The notes under the pieces were generated by a model. The model was not told the DNA's origin, made no database searches, and saw only the letters and a list, made by a program, of their open reading frames with translations. The translations under genes and the position numbers were made by a program. This document shows, in pieces, positions 8,244 to 17,150 of a stretch of DNA of 64,000 bases; the stretch's first letter is position 1, and each line of letters starts with the position of its first letter. Origin of the DNA: an uncultured Dysosmobacter sp. (GTDB lineage Bacteria > Bacillota > Clostridia > Oscillospirales > Oscillospiraceae); NCBI RefSeq assembly GCF_947631165.1, contig NZ_CANRKH010000011.1, forward strand, positions 1-64,000, read 5' to 3'.

Positions 8244-8310
8244 CCAACTAACTGCTAAGTGTTAAATTATCCCTAAAATTCCTCAAAAATCCGGGGAAGG
8301 TGGCGGCACT

Positions 8311-8754
8311 ATGGCGGGTTTGCTGGGAAAATCCAATAACAGCATCGACGCCAAGGGCCGTTTGGTGATTCCCTCCACCATGCGGGACGCGTTGGGAGAC
8401 ACTTTTTTTATCACCATCGGTGCGGAGCACTGCCTGACCATCTACCCTCAGGCCAAATGGGAGCGGATGGGAGAGGACATGGACGCCCTGTCCTATACTG
8501 AGGCCCGAGCGCTGACACTGCTGTATGCCAACGCCGTCCAGTGTGAGCCGGATGGCCAGGGCCGGGTCCTGATCCCTGCCAGCCTCCGGGCCTATGCGGG
8601 ATTGAAAAAGACGGCCACCGTGGTGGGGATGAACTCCTTCGCGGAGATCTGGGACCAAAAGACCTGGGCGGAGCGGGAGCAGCAGATGCTGGAGGCCGAC
8701 GACATGGCCGCCGCCATGGACGCATTGGCCCGTGTCCGCCGGAACCGGGGGTAA
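8311..8754 (+). CDS. mraZ: Transcriptional regulator MraZ
   Basis: 147 aa with two AbrB-like swapped-hairpin repeats; the family signature [16 protein letters not shown] is near residues 11-27 and its second copy [20 protein letters not shown] near 72-91. DNA-binding regulator of the division and cell-wall cluster, acting on TGGGN repeats such as those at 8229. First gene of the cluster; rsmH follows after 6 bp. Confidence 0.95.
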   Translation: MAGLLGKSNNSIDAKGRLVIPSTMRDALGDTFFITIGAEHCLTIYPQAKWERMGEDMDALSYTEARALTLLYANAVQCEPDGQGRVLIPASLRAYAGLKKTATVVGMNSFAEIWDQKTWAEREQQMLEADDMAAAMDALARVRRNRG

Positions 8755-8760
8755 GGCTCC

Positions 8761-9708
8761 ATGGAATATACCCACAAGCCGGTTCTGCTGGACGAGTGCG
8801 TCGACGCGCTGCACATCCGCCCTGACGGAGTCTATGTGGACGGGACCCTGGGCCGCGCGGGACACAGCCGGGAGATCGCCAAACGATTGACCACCGGCCG
8901 TCTGATCTGCATCGACCGGGACATGGCCGCTATCGACGCGGCCAAGGAGCGGCTGGCCCCCTGGATGGACCGGGTGACGCTGGTGCACAGCAACTTTTCT
9001 GAATTGGGACAGGTCCTGCGGGCCGCCGGGGTCACCGGCGCTGACGGGATGCTGTTTGACCTGGGCGTGTCCTCTCCCCAGCTGGACGACGCCTCCCGGG
9101 GCTTTTCCTATATGCAGGACGCCCCGCTGGATATGCGGATGGACACCTCTGCCCCCCTCACTGCCCATGAGGTGGTGAACGGCTGGAGCTGTGAGGAGCT
9201 GCGCCGCATCCTGTTTGAATACGGCGAGGAGCGCTATGCGCCCGCCATTGCCAAAGCCATCGTCCGGGCGCGGGAGACTGCGCCTGTGGCCACCACGCTG
9301 GAGCTGGTGGCGATCATCAAAAGCGCTATGCCTCCGGCGGCCCTGCGGGAGAAACAGCACCCTGCCAAGCGCAGCTTTCAGGCCATCCGCATCGCTGTCA
9401 ACGGCGAGCTGGACGCCCTGCCGCCTATGCTGACGGCGGCGGTGGAGGGACTGGCCCCCGGCGGGCGGCTGGCGGTCATCACATTCCATTCGCTGGAGGA
9501 TCGCGTGGTCAAGCGCCGCATGGCGGAGCTGGCCAGGGGCTGCACTTGCCCGCCGGAGTTTCCGGTGTGCGTGTGCGGCAATAAGCCGAAGATCAAGGTG
9601 CTGACCCGCAAGCCCATCGTCTCCGGCGGGGCGGAGCTGGCGGAGAACCCCCGCGCGCGCAGCGCAAAATTACGCGTGGCGGAGAAATGCGATCCATTGG
9701 ATATTTGA
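8761..9708 (+). CDS. rsmH: 16S rRNA (cytosine(1402)-N4)-methyltransferase
   Basis: 315 aa, normal length. Starts YTHKPVLLDECVDAL; SAM motif YVDGTLGRAGHSREI near residue 25; LFDLGVSSPQLDD near 98; C-terminal ITFHSLEDRVVK. Methylates N4 of C1402 in 16S rRNA; the partner 2'-O enzyme RsmI is also encoded in this window (40119-40949). Second gene of the cluster. Confidence 0.95.
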   Translation: MEYTHKPVLLDECVDALHIRPDGVYVDGTLGRAGHSREIAKRLTTGRLICIDRDMAAIDAAKERLAPWMDRVTLVHSNFSELGQVLRAAGVTGADGMLFDLGVSSPQLDDASRGFSYMQDAPLDMRMDTSAPLTAHEVVNGWSCEELRRILFEYGEERYAPAIAKAIVRARETAPVATTLELVAIIKSAMPPAALREKQHPAKRSFQAIRIAVNGELDALPPMLTAAVEGLAPGGRLAVITFHSLEDRVVKRRMAELARGCTCPPEFPVCVCGNKPKIKVLTRKPIVSGGAELAENPRARSAKLRVAEKCDPLDI

Positions 9709-9762
9709 TATGGGGGACAAGCCCCCTGTTTGTAAAGATCTGGAGGAAGGGAGGAGTTCACT

Positions 9763-10317
9763 GTGGCATCCACAGCGCGGGAACTGCGCTATCAGAGCCG
9801 GTCCGCTGTCAACGGCAGCCTGGCCTATGATCTGGATTACGCGGTCCGGGAACGGGAACTGCGCCACGCCGGCGAACTCCCCCGCCGCCAAGAGCAGGAG
9901 AAGGCGAAGGTCCGCAGCATTCCCAAGGTCCAGCTGCGGGAGCGGCAGCGGGTGTCCGTCCTCTCTGTACTGGGCACTGCGGCCATCATGGGGCTGGCAG
10001 TCCTGGTGCTGATGAGCTACATCCAGCTGACGGTCCTCTCCGCCGAGACAGTGGAGCTGAAAAGCCAGCTGAGCACTCTGGAGACGGAGAACGTGACCCT
10101 CACCGCGGAATACGAGCAGATCTTCGATCTGGCCACCGTGAAGGAGGCCGCCGAGGCCGCCGGGATGTCCAAGCCCAGCAGCAGCCAGATCTTTTACATC
10201 GACCTGTCCGGCGGGGACAGCGCCGTGGTGTACCGGCAGGAGGACCCCAGCGTGCTGGATCGGGTGTTGACGTCCCTGAACCACGGCGTCTACGCGGTGG
10301 TGGAATATTTCGACTGA
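9763..10317 (+). CDS. ftsL: Cell division protein FtsL-like
   Basis: 184 aa from GTG 9763, supported by GGAGGAAGGGAGGAG immediately upstream. Basic cytoplasmic N-terminus of about 65 residues, one membrane segment (about 68-90, VLSVLGTAAIMGLAVLVLMS), then a short extracellular coiled coil (VELKSQLSTLETENVTL). Position between rsmH and the PBP gene fits FtsL, which bridges FtsQ/DivIB and DivIC and helps activate FtsW-PBP at the septum. The cytoplasmic part is long for FtsL. Confidence 0.8.
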   Translation: MASTARELRYQSRSAVNGSLAYDLDYAVRERELRHAGELPRRQEQEKAKVRSIPKVQLRERQRVSVLSVLGTAAIMGLAVLVLMSYIQLTVLSAETVELKSQLSTLETENVTLTAEYEQIFDLATVKEAAEAAGMSKPSSSQIFYIDLSGGDSAVVYRQEDPSVLDRVLTSLNHGVYAVVEYFD

Positions 10318-10340
10318 CCGCCGCACTATACTGAAACACA

Positions 10341-10374
10341 GCGGGGAGTGAGAAGCTAGTTTCTCGCTCCCCGC
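10341..10374 (+). terminator. Hairpin after ftsL
   Basis: GCGGGGAGTGAGAA (10341-10354) pairs with TTCTCGCTCCCCGC (10361-10374), one G-T pair. No T-run follows; it may act as an attenuator rather than a full stop, since the cluster continues. Confidence 0.5.
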
Positions 10375-10383
10375 CGCCTGTCA

Positions 10384-10528
10384 TACTATTTCCTGATCAA
10401 AAACATTCAAAAAGTTTTTGATTGCGGCGCACAGGAAAAGTATGGACGTTCATCGCAGGCGGCTTTGCCGCCGGGGCCGCTTGTGCGGCCCCCATAAAAC
10501 AAGAAAATTGTTTTATGCGTGATTCGTA
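10384..10528. mobile_element. TAC...GTA mosaic element, long form (family 1, copy B)
   Basis: 145 bp flanked by TCA on both sides (10381-10383 and 10529-10531), a perfect 3-bp TNA target duplication. Internal order: AAAAACATTC/AAAGTTTTT hairpin, GGAAAAGTATGGACG core, GGCGGCTTTGCCGCC, GGGGCCGC/GCGGCCCC, ATAAAACAA/TTGTTTTAT. Splits ftsL from the PBP gene; the only one of the six copies not at a stop codon. Confidence 0.8.
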
Positions 10529-10584
10529 TCAGAGGGGAGCGGTCCCGCTGGTGGGCGGCAAAACGGCTCCAAGGAGGAAAAACC

Positions 10585-13002
10585 ATGGCAAGCAATCGAA
10601 AAAGCGAAGCGGCCCGCCGGGCGAATCAGGTCATCCGGACCCGGACGGTGCTGATCATGCTGCTGCTGGGCGTGGGGACCTTCCTGCTCCTGTTCTGGAA
10701 GCTGTACGACATCCAGATCAACCAGCACGAGGATATGCAGGAGCGGGCCGTGGGCCAGCAGACCCGCAGCGCGGTGATCTCCGCCTCCCGGGGGACCATC
10801 TATGACCGCAGCGGCGTGACCCTGGCCATCTCCGCCTCGGCGGAGACGGTGAATATCTCCCCTCTGGATATCCAGAGATTCGTGGACAGCCAGGAAGATA
10901 CCATTGCGAAGAAGAAGGAAGCGGCGGCGGAAAAGGGAGAGACCTACACCGCCCCGGAGGTGCGGGATCAGGCCTATATCGCCCGGGGGCTCAGCCGCAT
11001 TTTGGACGTGGATCAGGGCACCATTGAAAAGTGGATGGAGCAGGTCGACGACCAGTATGTGGAGGTTAAGAAAAAGACAGAACGGGCCGTGGCGGACCAG
11101 GTCCGCCAGTTCATCAACGGCCAGATCGACGACGAGGGGAACGCGGTGCCGGAGAACCAGCAGAAGCGGCTCCAGGGCGTCTGGCTCCAGCCGGATTCCA
11201 AGCGCTATTATCCATACAGCAGCCTGGCGGCCAACGTCATCGGCTTCGTCAACGGCGAGAACCAGGGCGGCGTGGGCCTGGAGGCCAAATACAACGCCGA
11301 GTTGGATGGCACCGCCGGCCTGACCGTCACCGCCAAGAACGCTGCCGGTACGGATATGCTGTTCAACTACGAGCAGTATTACGATGCCGAGAACGGCAAC
11401 AGCCTGATACTGACCATCGATCAGGAGGTCCAGTCCTATCTGGAAAAGGGGCTGGAGAGCATGCTGAAAAAATATGACGCGGCCAACGGCGGCACCGGCA
11501 TCGTCATGAACGTGAACAACGCGGCCATCGTGGCCATGGCGTCCTATCCAAATTACGACGTGAACGAATACGGCACCATCCTGGACGAGGCGCTCCAGGA
11601 AAAGCTGGACGCCGCCCTGGCGGAGCTGGCCAAGGACCGGGGAAAATACGAGACGGAGGAAGCGTACCAGAAGGCCGTCGACAAGGCCATGAGCGACGCG
11701 GTGCAGACCCAGTGGCGCAACAAGTGCATCGACTCTACCTATGAGCCTGGCTCCACCTTCAAGCCCATCACCCTGGCGGCGGCGCTGGAGGAGGGCAAGG
11801 TGAACATGAACTCTACCTTCAACTGCACCGGCTCCGTCATGGTCCCCGGCTGGAACAAGCCCATCAAGTGCTCCAATAAGTCCGGCCACGGGATGCAGAC
11901 CTTGGAGGAGGCGGTGGGGCACTCCTGCAACCCCGCTTTTATTTCCATGGGCTTGAAGGTTGGCACAAAGACCTATTATAAATACCTGAAGTCCTTCGGC
12001 TTTATGGAAAAAACTGGAGTCGACATGATCGGCGAGGTGCCTGGCATTTTTGCCAGCGAGGAGAGCTTCAATTCCAATGTGGTCTCTTTGGCGTCTTACT
12101 CCTTCGGTCAGACCTTCAACATCACGCCTCTGGAGCTGATCCGGGCGCAGGCGGCCTGCATCAACGGCGGCTATCTGTATACGCCTTATGTGGTGGAGCA
12201 GGTGCTGGATGACGAGGGCAACATTATTTCCCAGCACGACAGCACCCCTATACGGCAGGTCATCAGTGAAGAGACCTCCGCCAAGGTCCGCCAGTGCCTG
12301 GAGTATGTGGTGGCTGAGGGCGGCGGCAAAAACGGACAGGTGGCGGGCTACCGCATCGGCGGCAAGACCGGCACGGCGGATAAGACTGGTACAGGCGACG
12401 TTGTGGTCTCCTTTATGTGCTTTGCCCCGGCGGACGATCCCCAGTACATCATGCTGCTGACCATGGATACCCCCAGCCGCAACACCGGCACCGCCGTATT
12501 CGGCGGCACTATGGTGGCCCCCGTGGCCAGCCAGATCATGGCGGATATTCTGCCCGCCTTGGGCATCGAGCCGGACTACTCCGCCGAGGAGCTGAAGGGC
12601 GCCGACGCGGCGGTCCCCAATGTAGTGGGCAAATCCGCGGCGGACGCCAAGGCCAAGCTGACGGCGGCGGGCTTTGGCTGCCGTACCGTGGGCAATGGGG
12701 ACACAGTGACCGACCAGACGCCGGCAGGCGGCGCCATCGTGCCCAACAACGCCTCTATCGTGCTCTATCTGGGGGTCGCCAAGAGCGACGCCAAGTGTAC
12801 CGTGCCCAATGTGATCGGCAAGACCGCCTCGGCGGCCAACACCGCCCTGACCAACGCGGGCCTCATCATGAAAGTCACCGGCACCACCAACAGCAGCTCC
12901 GGCAATGTCCACGCTCTCAGCCAGTCCTACCCGGAGGGAACGGAACTGGCGGCGGGGGCGGTGGTCACCGTCCAGTTCGGCGACAGCTCCGTGCTGGACT
13001 GA
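10585..13002 (+). CDS. PASTA-domain penicillin-binding protein 2 (SpoVD/FtsI type)
   Basis: 805 aa from ATG 10585 (AAGGAGG upstream). One N-terminal membrane anchor (about 24-41), a pedestal domain, then a transpeptidase domain with Ser390-x-x-Lys393 (GSTFKPITL), SCN at 447-449 and KTG from Lys594. Two PASTA domains close the protein (about 674-733 and 739-803). It crosslinks peptidoglycan with FtsW. The dcw position cannot separate a vegetative PBP2B/FtsI from the sporulation enzyme SpoVD; two PASTA domains match PBP2B, while many clostridia carry one gene here named spoVD. An insert of about 50 residues precedes the active-site serine. Confidence 0.9.
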   Translation: MASNRKSEAARRANQVIRTRTVLIMLLLGVGTFLLLFWKLYDIQINQHEDMQERAVGQQTRSAVISASRGTIYDRSGVTLAISASAETVNISPLDIQRFVDSQEDTIAKKKEAAAEKGETYTAPEVRDQAYIARGLSRILDVDQGTIEKWMEQVDDQYVEVKKKTERAVADQVRQFINGQIDDEGNAVPENQQKRLQGVWLQPDSKRYYPYSSLAANVIGFVNGENQGGVGLEAKYNAELDGTAGLTVTAKNAAGTDMLFNYEQYYDAENGNSLILTIDQEVQSYLEKGLESMLKKYDAANGGTGIVMNVNNAAIVAMASYPNYDVNEYGTILDEALQEKLDAALAELAKDRGKYETEEAYQKAVDKAMSDAVQTQWRNKCIDSTYEPGSTFKPITLAAALEEGKVNMNSTFNCTGSVMVPGWNKPIKCSNKSGHGMQTLEEAVGHSCNPAFISMGLKVGTKTYYKYLKSFGFMEKTGVDMIGEVPGIFASEESFNSNVVSLASYSFGQTFNITPLELIRAQAACINGGYLYTPYVVEQVLDDEGNIISQHDSTPIRQVISEETSAKVRQCLEYVVAEGGGKNGQVAGYRIGGKTGTADKTGTGDVVVSFMCFAPADDPQYIMLLTMDTPSRNTGTAVFGGTMVAPVASQIMADILPALGIEPDYSAEELKGADAAVPNVVGKSAADAKAKLTAAGFGCRTVGNGDTVTDQTPAGGAIVPNNASIVLYLGVAKSDAKCTVPNVIGKTASAANTALTNAGLIMKVTGTTNSSSGNVHALSQSYPEGTELAAGAVVTVQFGDSSVLD

Positions 13003-13196
13003 GGACCCCGCGCGCCAGTATGCCGGAGACGGATGTTCAGGTCCGGCGGCAAAAGGCCACGCATCCAGGCCCCGCTGGCGGGACGGCAGATTTTGCATGG
13101 TTTTCGGCACCATTCTCCGTATGCTTCCCGGTCCCAGGGGGATATACTGGATGCTGACGGCTTTTGGCCGCCATACCTGTGAAAAGAGGCTGTGAC

Positions 13197-14693
13197 ATGA
13201 AATTAAAGGAACTTTTGCGGGGCGTTCCCGTTCTCTCCGCCACGGCGGACATGGAGCTGGAAATCCCCGGCGTCAGCTATGACTCCCGCACGATCCGGCC
13301 CGGCGAATTGTTCGTGGCTATGACCGGCTTCGCGGCGGACGGCCACGCCTTCATCGGAAAGGCGGCGGAAGCCGGCGCGGCGGCGGTGCTCTGTGAGCAG
13401 ATACCCCGGGGGGGTATCCATGAAGAGGCCGGCAAGATACCCCCGGGGGGTATCCCCTATGTCCAGGTGGAGAACTCCCGCCGCTGCCTGGCGTTGTTGG
13501 GGGCCAATTTCTTCGGCCATCCGGCGGACAGCATGACCATGGTGGGCGTCACCGGCACCAACGGCAAGACCACCACCACCTATCTGCTGAAAGAGGTCCT
13601 GGAGCGGACCCGGGGAGCCAAAGTCGGCCTGATCGGCACCAACCAGAACATGATCGGCGATCAGGCCCTGCCCACGGAGCGGACCACGCCGGAATCCTTT
13701 GAGCTGCAGCGGCTCTTCGCCCGGATGCGGGACGCGGGCTGCACCCATGTGGTGATGGAGGTGTCTTCCCACGCCCTGGTGCTGGACCGGGTCTACGGCG
13801 TGCGCTACGCCGTGGGCATCTTCACCAATCTGACTCAGGACCACCTGGACTTCCACAAGACCATGGAGGCCTATTGCGACGCCAAAGCGCTGCTGTTCCA
13901 AAACTGCACTGTCGGCGTGTTCAACGCCGACGATCCCTGGGTCGGGCGGCTGCTGGAGGGCACCGCCTGCCGGAAGCTCTTTTACGCGGAGCGGGAGGCG
14001 GCGGATCTGCGGGCAGAGGATATCCGGCTGGCGGCGGACCACGTGGCCTTTACAGCAGCGGCCGGCGCGGAGCGGGTCCCGGTGCGGGTGAACATCCCCG
14101 GCGGCTTCATGGTGTACAACACCCTGGATGTGCTGGGGGCGGCCATGGCCCTGGGCGTCTCCCTGGAGGAGAGCGCCGCCGCCCTGGCCCATGTGCCGCA
14201 TGTGAAGGGACGGGTGGAGGTGGTCCCCACGCCGGGGAAGGACTACACCGTGCTCATCGACTACGCCCATACGCCGGACAGTCTGGAAAACGTGCTGAAG
14301 AGCGTGAAGGGCTTTGCCAAGGGCCGCACCGTGGCGCTGTTCGGCTGCGGCGGAGACCGGGACCGGACCAAGCGGCCCAAAATGGGCAGGATCGCGGCGG
14401 ACTGCGCCGACTTTGTCATCGTGACCACCGACAATCCGCGGACGGAGAAGCCGGGCGACATCATTGCCGACATCCTGCCGGGACTGGCGGGCACCGACAC
14501 GCCCCATGTGGTGGTGGAGGACCGGACCGAGGCCATCCGCTTCTGTCTGGACCACGCCCTGCCGGGGGACGTCATCGTGCTCTGCGGCAAGGGCCACGAG
14601 ACCTATCAAGAGATCAATCATGTGAAGCATCACATGGACGAACGGGAGATCGTGGCGGAGCATCTGAACGAGCAAGAGATCAATAGGAGTTAG
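13197..14693 (+). CDS. murE: UDP-N-acetylmuramoyl-tripeptide synthetase MurE
   Basis: 498 aa from ATG 13197. ATP site GVTGTNGKTTTTYLL and the C-terminal DNPRTEKPGDI motif, whose DNPR is the signature of the meso-diaminopimelate-adding enzyme. Adds the third residue of the stem peptide in the cytoplasm. Residues about 69-86 hold an unusual insert, IPRGG...IPPGG, encoded by two GATACCCC/GGGGTATC palindromes exactly 36 bp apart (13400-13418 and 13436-13454). Followed directly by mraY, with no murF. Confidence 0.93.
   Translation: MKLKELLRGVPVLSATADMELEIPGVSYDSRTIRPGELFVAMTGFAADGHAFIGKAAEAGAAAVLCEQIPRGGIHEEAGKIPPGGIPYVQVENSRRCLALLGANFFGHPADSMTMVGVTGTNGKTTTTYLLKEVLERTRGAKVGLIGTNQNMIGDQALPTERTTPESFELQRLFARMRDAGCTHVVMEVSSHALVLDRVYGVRYAVGIFTNLTQDHLDFHKTMEAYCDAKALLFQNCTVGVFNADDPWVGRLLEGTACRKLFYAEREAADLRAEDIRLAADHVAFTAAAGAERVPVRVNIPGGFMVYNTLDVLGAAMALGVSLEESAAALAHVPHVKGRVEVVPTPGKDYTVLIDYAHTPDSLENVLKSVKGFAKGRTVALFGCGGDRDRTKRPKMGRIAADCADFVIVTTDNPRTEKPGDIIADILPGLAGTDTPHVVVEDRTEAIRFCLDHALPGDVIVLCGKGHETYQEINHVKHHMDEREIVAEHLNEQEINRS
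13400..13454 (+). repeat. Two in-frame 19-bp palindromes inside murE
   Basis: GATACCCCGGGGGGGTATC at 13400-13418 and GATACCCCCGGGGGGTATC at 13436-13454, start-to-start distance 36 bp (12 codons), so the reading frame is kept. They encode the repeated IPxGGI. Confidence 0.85.
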
Positions 14694-14760
14694 GAGTTTT
14701 CCTCTCTTCATTTACGAAGGAACCGGGGAACCGGCGGGAACAGGAAAGGGAGAAGAGCAA

Positions 14761-15753
14761 ATGGATATTTATTGGCTGTTGGCGCTGGCGGTCAGCTTTG
14801 TGCTGACGCTGGCGGTGGGCAGGTCGCTGATCGCCGAGCTGAGGAAGCTGAAGGCGGGACAGGAGATCCGGGAGGACGGCCCCAAGTGGCACGCCGGCAA
14901 GGCGGGAACGCCCACTATGGGCGGCATCATGTTCATCCTGGGCACCGGCGTAGCGGTGTTCGTTGTGGGCTGGAACCGGATGCTGACAGGGCAGTTCGCA
15001 CACCTGTATGTGTACCTCTTCTCCCTGGCGTTCGGCATGATCGGTTTTGTGGATGATTACCGCAAGGTCCGCCAGCACCAGAACGAGGGCCTGACCGCCA
15101 AGCAGAAATTTGTCCTGCAGCTGGCGGCGGCGGTGGTGTTCCTGTGCCTGATGCGGTATGAGGGCCTGCTGACCAACGCGCTGTATATCCCCTTTTTCAA
15201 CACGACCTGGAACGTCAACTGGATCGTCTATCTGATCTTCGCTGCCTTCGTTATCGTGGGCTGCGTCAACGCCGTGAACCTCACCGACGGCATCGACGGC
15301 CTGGCGGCCAGCGTGACTCTTGTGGTGATGGCGTTTTTCACCGTGGCGGCGGTGAGCTGGGGCCTGTTCGACCTGGCGCTGTTCCCTGCGGCGCTGGCGG
15401 GGGGCCTTGCGGCGTTCTTCGTCTATAACCACCATCCGGCCAAGGTCTTTATGGGCGACACCGGCAGCCTGTTTCTGGGCGGCGCGGTGGCGGCTCTGGG
15501 CTTTGCGTTGGATATGCCCCTTATTTTGATCCCCGTGGGCATCATATACATCGCCGAGACCATGTCCGACATTATCCAGGTTGCCTATTTCAAGGCGACC
15601 CACGGCAAGCGCTTTTTCAAAATGGCGCCGCTGCACCATCACCTGGAGCTGTCTGGCTGGAGCGAAACCAAGCTGGTGACGGTGTTCTCCGCCATCACGC
15701 TGGTGTGCTGCATGCTGGCCTGGATAGGCGTGCAGGGGAGATACGGAGCCTGA
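14761..15753 (+). CDS. mraY: Phospho-N-acetylmuramoyl-pentapeptide transferase MraY
   Basis: 330 aa, about ten membrane segments. Conserved stretches: GTPTMGGIMFILG near residue 57, FVDDYRK near 95, NLTDGIDGLA near 176, GDTGSLFLGG near 231, and the HHHLELSGW loop near 290. Transfers phospho-MurNAc-pentapeptide to undecaprenyl phosphate to make lipid I at the inner membrane face. AAAGGGAG ribosome site; 67 bp after murE. Confidence 0.95.
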   Translation: MDIYWLLALAVSFVLTLAVGRSLIAELRKLKAGQEIREDGPKWHAGKAGTPTMGGIMFILGTGVAVFVVGWNRMLTGQFAHLYVYLFSLAFGMIGFVDDYRKVRQHQNEGLTAKQKFVLQLAAAVVFLCLMRYEGLLTNALYIPFFNTTWNVNWIVYLIFAAFVIVGCVNAVNLTDGIDGLAASVTLVVMAFFTVAAVSWGLFDLALFPAALAGGLAAFFVYNHHPAKVFMGDTGSLFLGGAVAALGFALDMPLILIPVGIIYIAETMSDIIQVAYFKATHGKRFFKMAPLHHHLELSGWSETKLVTVFSAITLVCCMLAWIGVQGRYGA

Positions 15754-15788
15754 GTGGTCCTGAAACGAAGCGGAAAGGAGGGAGCGGG

Positions 15789-17072
15789 ATGTCCCAACGC
15801 CGGAGGCCGGAGACATACCAGACGCACCGAAGAGCAGAGCCGCACCGGGGCCCGGAGCCGCAGCGGCGCAGGCCGCTGACCCGGGAAGAGGCCCAGGCGC
15901 GGCAGGAGCGCCGCCAGCGGCAGCAGGAGCGGGAGGAGATCAGCCGGGAGCTGGCCAGAGGCCCCATCGACCTGCCCTTTTGCCTGCTGGTGCTGCTGCT
16001 GACGGCCATCGGCCTGGTGATGCTGCTGTCCGCCAGCTTTCCCTCCGCCTATTACGAGACGAAAAATCACGACCCCACCTATTACTTTACCCGCCAGAGC
16101 GTGTTCGCCGTCATGGGCATTGCCGCCATGTTTTTCGTGGGAAAGATCAACTACCAGCGGTTCCGGGGCGCGGCGAAGCTGCTGCTGTACGTGTCCATCG
16201 TGCTGCTGATCCTGGTCATCATTCCCGGCAATCCCCTGGCTGTGACCCAGAACAACGCGACCCGCTGGCTGGGCAAGGCCGGCGTGTTCACCTTCCAGCC
16301 GTCGGAGATCGCCAAGGTGGCTATCGTCCTGTATTTTTCCGACAGCATTTCCAAGAAAAAAGATAAGATGCAGACGACCCGCTACGGCGTGGCGCCCTAT
16401 GTGGTGTGGCTGCTGGTCACCGGCGGCCTGGTAGCTCTGGAGCCCCATCTGTCCGGCGCTATCCTCATCATGGGCGCCGGGGCGGTGCTGATGCTGGTGG
16501 GCGGCATCAACTGGCGCTGGGTGTTCATCGCCGCAGGCGGCGCGGCGGGAGCGCTGTATATGATCCTGTTCGTCATCGGCTACAACACCTCACGCATCAC
16601 CTACTGGCTCCGGCCCTGGGAGGACGCACAGGGCAAGGGATACCAGCTCTGGCAGAGCATGATCACCATTGGATCCGGCGGACTGTGGGGCGTGGGCCTG
16701 GGCAAGAGCCGCCAAAAATTTATGTATCTGCCGGAGGAGCACAACGACTTCATCTTTGCTGTGATCTGCGAGGAGCTGGGCCTGATCGGCGCCACAGTCA
16801 TCATGCTGCTGTTCGCGGCGCTGATCCTGCGGGGCTACTGGATCGCGCTCCACGCCCGGGACCGCTTCGGCAGTCTGATGGTGGTGGGCGTGACCACCCT
16901 GATGGCCATGCAGGTCTTTCTGAACATCGGCGTGGTGACGGGCCTGCTGCCCACCACTGGCATCTCCCTGCCATTTTTCAGCTACGGCGGCACGGCGTTG
17001 TCCATCCAGCTGGCGGAAATGGGCATCGTGCTGAGCGTGTCGCGGCAGATGCGGCCGGCAAGCGGGAAATAG
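15789..17072 (+). CDS. ftsW: Septal peptidoglycan glycosyltransferase FtsW
   Basis: 427 aa from ATG 15789 (AAAGGAGGGAG upstream). SEDS family with about ten membrane segments; signature GLLPTTGISLPFFSYGG near the C-terminus. Polymerises lipid II with its cognate PBP. Unusual is a cytoplasmic N-terminal extension of about 58 residues very rich in Arg, Gln and Glu before the first membrane segment. It follows mraY with no murD in between. Confidence 0.93.
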   Translation: MSQRRRPETYQTHRRAEPHRGPEPQRRRPLTREEAQARQERRQRQQEREEISRELARGPIDLPFCLLVLLLTAIGLVMLLSASFPSAYYETKNHDPTYYFTRQSVFAVMGIAAMFFVGKINYQRFRGAAKLLLYVSIVLLILVIIPGNPLAVTQNNATRWLGKAGVFTFQPSEIAKVAIVLYFSDSISKKKDKMQTTRYGVAPYVVWLLVTGGLVALEPHLSGAILIMGAGAVLMLVGGINWRWVFIAAGGAAGALYMILFVIGYNTSRITYWLRPWEDAQGKGYQLWQSMITIGSGGLWGVGLGKSRQKFMYLPEEHNDFIFAVICEELGLIGATVIMLLFAALILRGYWIALHARDRFGSLMVVGVTTLMAMQVFLNIGVVTGLLPTTGISLPFFSYGGTALSIQLAEMGIVLSVSRQMRPASGK

Positions 17073-17150
17073 GGAGCTGCGTTCCGCCTTTCCGGCTTTT
17101 CCACTAAGGGGCGCAGAGTACAGGATACTGTGAAATGTGAGGTGAGAGAA

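Noticed and set aside
8057-8251. 64-codon open frame before mraZ
   Set aside because: Begins inside the terminator hairpin and runs through the promoter and MraZ boxes; no ribosome site.
10513-13113. 866-codon open frame on the minus strand across the PBP gene
   Set aside because: Shadow of the PBP gene caused by high GC and codon bias; no ribosome site, His/Gly/Val/Leu-rich composition and no domain pattern.
13400-13454. Copper-responsive CsoR-type operator
   Set aside because: Half-sites look similar but they lie inside murE coding sequence, far from a promoter, and no copper gene is near.
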